This document shows, piece by piece, positions 61,931 through 64,000 of a stretch of DNA of 64,000 nt. The notes under the pieces are model-generated. The model made no database searches. It saw only the letters and a program-made list of their open reading frames with translations, and had not been told where the DNA came from. Each line of letters begins with the position of its first letter. Positions within the stretch are counted from its first letter, which is position 1. A program made the translations under genes and the position numbers. Source of the DNA: Agaribacillus sp965228415 (GTDB lineage: Bacteria; Bacteroidota; Bacteroidia; Cytophagales; Cyclobacteriaceae); the NCBI GenBank assembly GCA_965228415.1, contig OZ245814.1, positions 8,928,001 through 8,992,000 of the forward strand, given 5' to 3'.

Positions 61931-64000
61931 ATGAAAAACAAACTACTAAGACTAATAAAGATGGCCTCGTATTATTTATTTATTGGAATCTGTATCCAGG
62001 TTTTCTTTATCAACTTGATTTTTGCGGATAATTCTTTGGCACAAAGACCCAAAAGTGTGGAAGCGGTTTTCCTTGATGTGGATCTGGAAAATACTAGTCT
62101 GCAGCAAACTTTTAAGATCATTGAGGAGCAGACGGCCTTTTATTTTACCTACGACTGGAGTGACCTCAACCAGGATGTCCGCATAAACTTAAGCGCCAGG
62201 CAAGTATCCCTTAAAGAGGTATTACTGGTTATTTCCCGTCTGGGGGCTCTGAGCTTTCGACAGATCAATTACAACCTTGATGTACGAAAGATTGAAAAGG
62301 GCCGCAAGGTAAAGGATGACAAGCGGATTATCACGATCCGGGAAGATATTTCGATTAGCGGAAAGGTTACTTCTGAAGAAGATGGAGAGGGTCTTCCCGG
62401 TGTGAATGTTATTTTAAAAGGAACAACCGAAGGTACGGTAACTGATGTCAACGGGATTTACAAAATAGATGTGCCTGACGAAAACGCCGTGCTGGTATTT
62501 AGTGCTGTGGGTTTTATATCAGAGGAAGTAACGGTAGGAGCCAGGAGCGTAGTGAATATCATCCTGGTGCCGGATATCACATCGTTGGAAGAAGTGGTGG
62601 TTATTGGCTATGGAAGTGTAAAAAAAAGAGATTTAACAGGTTCCGTTGGGTCAATTTCCGCCGGGGAAGTAACCGCTGTTCCGGTTGTATCACCTGACCA
62701 GGCTATTCAGGGACGGGTAGCCGGCGTACAGGTAACCCAGGCCGCCGCCGCTCCGGGTGGTGGAATTACGGTACGAATCCGGGGTTCCAACTCTATCAAT
62801 GCCGGCAATGAACCGCTTTACGTGATCGATGGTTTTCCGGTTTACAGTGAAAATAATCAGTCCACTTTACGGAACAGGGCCTCACGCATCACCCCCAATG
62901 CCCTGGCTTCCATCAACCCCAACGACATCGAGTCGATCGAGGTGCTGAAAGATGCTTCGGCTACCGCTATTTATGGAGCCCGCGGTGCCAACGGCGTGGT
63001 GTTGATAACCACTAAGCGGGGGAGTAAGGGAAATAATCAGATTTCCGTAAACAGTTATGTAGGCGTTCAGCAAACACGCAATCAATACGATCTGCTAAAC
63101 GGAAGCCAATTTGCTGAATTAGCCAACGAAGCCGTACAAAACATCCCTGACCCTTTGCCCCCGCTTTATCAGGTGCCCTCTACGGTGAATACGGATTGGC
63201 AGGATGAAGTCTTCCGCACCGGGATCATACAGAATCATTCCATCAGTCTTACCGGAGGAGACCAGACCACCAACTATCTGGTATCCGGAGAGTACTTTAA
63301 GGAAGAGGGGGTGATCACAGGTTCACAATTCGAACGATTTTCCGTTCGCTTCAACCTCGATAAAAAAATTGGTGAGAGATTGAAAATAGGCAATAGTATT
63401 GCGGTAAGCAGGACCGATAATGACATCCGTGACATACTAGCCACCACTTTACGTGCATTGCCGCTATTACCGGTTTTTGACCAGGACGGGAACTACTTTC
63501 TGAATACAGAACCTGCACTTACACTTGGTATAGGATCGAGGATTGATAACCCTTTGGCCGTGGCTAAGGAAGAAACCAATGAAGCACTTACTACCAGGGC
63601 TTTGGGTAATTTATATGGATCATATGAGTTTATTGAAGGACTTACCGGTAAAGTCATGATAGGTGCCGATATAATTTATAATAAGGCCAATGGCTTTCAG
63701 CCGCAAAATACCATCGCTGGCCTGGATTTGGGGGGCTCGGCCAGTCAGTCCACGGTAGAGAATATTTCCTGGCTTAATGAAAACACCCTTACCTATATTA
63801 AAAGTTTTGGTGAAATTCATAACATCAATGCGGTAATTGGGCATTCGGTACAACGCCAAAACATTGAAGCATATGGATTAACACGTACGGAGTTTGCTAC
63901 TGATGCTACTTCTTATCGCGATATTTCAGCTGGGGCCCAGGATCAGAATATTAGTTCACGGGCCTCTCAATTTACCATTAATTCTTTTTTCGGTCGAATA
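61931..64000 (+). CDS. SusC/RagA TonB-linked transporter (3' truncated by window)
   Basis: 690 codons open to the last base. Signal peptide and anchor helix to about residue 38 (ADNSLAQ), STN domain at about 45-115, carboxypeptidase-regulatory-like domain at about 135-215 (SGKVTSEEDGEGLPGVNVIL), SusC signature EEVVVIGYGSVKKRDLTGSV, plug with DASATAIYGARGANGVVLITT and the first barrel strands. It heads the transport part of the second PUL. Its SusD partner and enzymes lie beyond the window, so the substrate is unknown. Confidence 0.95.
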   Translation, partial: MKNKLLRLIKMASYYLFIGICIQVFFINLIFADNSLAQRPKSVEAVFLDVDLENTSLQQTFKIIEEQTAFYFTYDWSDLNQDVRINLSARQVSLKEVLLVISRLGALSFRQINYNLDVRKIEKGRKVKDDKRIITIREDISISGKVTSEEDGEGLPGVNVILKGTTEGTVTDVNGIYKIDVPDENAVLVFSAVGFISEEVTVGARSVVNIILVPDITSLEEVVVIGYGSVKKRDLTGSVGSISAGEVTAVPVVSPDQAIQGRVAGVQVTQAAAAPGGGITVRIRGSNSINAGNEPLYVIDGFPVYSENNQSTLRNRASRITPNALASINPNDIESIEVLKDASATAIYGARGANGVVLITTKRGSKGNNQISVNSYVGVQQTRNQYDLLNGSQFAELANEAVQNIPDPLPPLYQVPSTVNTDWQDEVFRTGIIQNHSISLTGGDQTTNYLVSGEYFKEEGVITGSQFERFSVRFNLDKKIGERLKIGNSIAVSRTDNDIRDILATTLRALPLLPVFDQDGNYFLNTEPALTLGIGSRIDNPLAVAKEETNEALTTRALGNLYGSYEFIEGLTGKVMIGADIIYNKANGFQPQNTIAGLDLGGSASQSTVENISWLNENTLTYIKSFGEIHNINAVIGHSVQRQNIEAYGLTRTEFATDATSYRDISAGAQDQNISSRASQFTINSFFGRI

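Noticed and set aside
1..64000. CRISPR arrays, tRNA or rRNA genes
   Set aside because: No spaced direct repeats, tRNA-like cloverleaf or rRNA sequence noticed on reading.

Overview
The window is a bacterial chromosome segment from the phylum Bacteroidota, probably a Cytophagales-like marine or soil polysaccharide degrader. This rests on SusC/SusD pairs, FecI-type sigma factors with FecR anti-sigma partners, STN plus carboxypeptidase-regulatory-like domains on TonB receptors, many secreted lipoprotein glycosidases and sulfatases, and promoters of the Bacteroidota type (TTG...TAnnTTTG). The lineage below phylum is inference. I saw no rRNA, tRNA, CRISPR array, transposase or phage gene.

Layout. 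1-2.9 kb: end of an azurin, endonuclease III, and a GMC oxidoreductase with a small Tat-type partner, followed by a decayed scrap of a berberine-bridge-type oxidase. 3.2-14.6 kb: a polysaccharide utilisation locus (ECF sigma, FecR, SusC, SusD, Sip1/GH36-type alpha-galactosidase, SASA acetylesterase, DUF1080 protein). 14.7-22.8 kb: a minus-strand operon (transglutaminase-7TM protein, ATP-grasp amidoligase-like enzyme, a 52-residue membrane peptide, an outer-membrane barrel) divergent from a sigma/FecR/TonB-receptor signalling operon. 22.9-27.7 kb: minus-strand accessory genes (bicovalent FAD oxidase, a lipoprotein, two unknowns). 28-38.8 kb: an AraC-controlled deoxysugar locus, most likely L-fucose (enolase-superfamily dehydratase, SDR, aldo/keto reductase, zinc dehydrogenase, Na+ symporter, mutarotase lipoprotein, GH29 fucosidase, frameshifted sulfatase).

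38.8-51.4 kb: a LacI-controlled ribose/nucleoside locus. Ribokinase and a sugar/ureide-type permease read leftward; LacI, two FG-GAP/VCBS proteins, three secreted nucleoside-hydrolase-fold proteins, an SGNH esterase and a sulfatase read rightward. An operator-like palindrome sits between the two arms. 51.6-54.4 kb: adenylate cyclase, Gfo/Idh/MocA oxidoreductase, one unknown. 54.6-59.6 kb: what looks like a zinc-starvation (Zur-type) regulon. It holds an LCIB-family carbonic anhydrase, a DUF3299/MacB-like ABC system with a His-rich loop, a MerC-like membrane protein, dCTP deaminase and GTP cyclohydrolase I. The promoters carry three copies of a GCAA-N5-TTGC palindrome. 59.9 kb to the end: start of a second PUL (ECF sigma, FecR, SusC cut by the window edge).

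The most interesting parts are the palindrome-linked zinc regulon with its carbonic anhydrase, the transglutaminase/ATP-grasp/small-peptide/barrel operon, and the lipoprotein with tandem mutarotase folds. All function calls come from reading motifs and recalled families; no database search was run.
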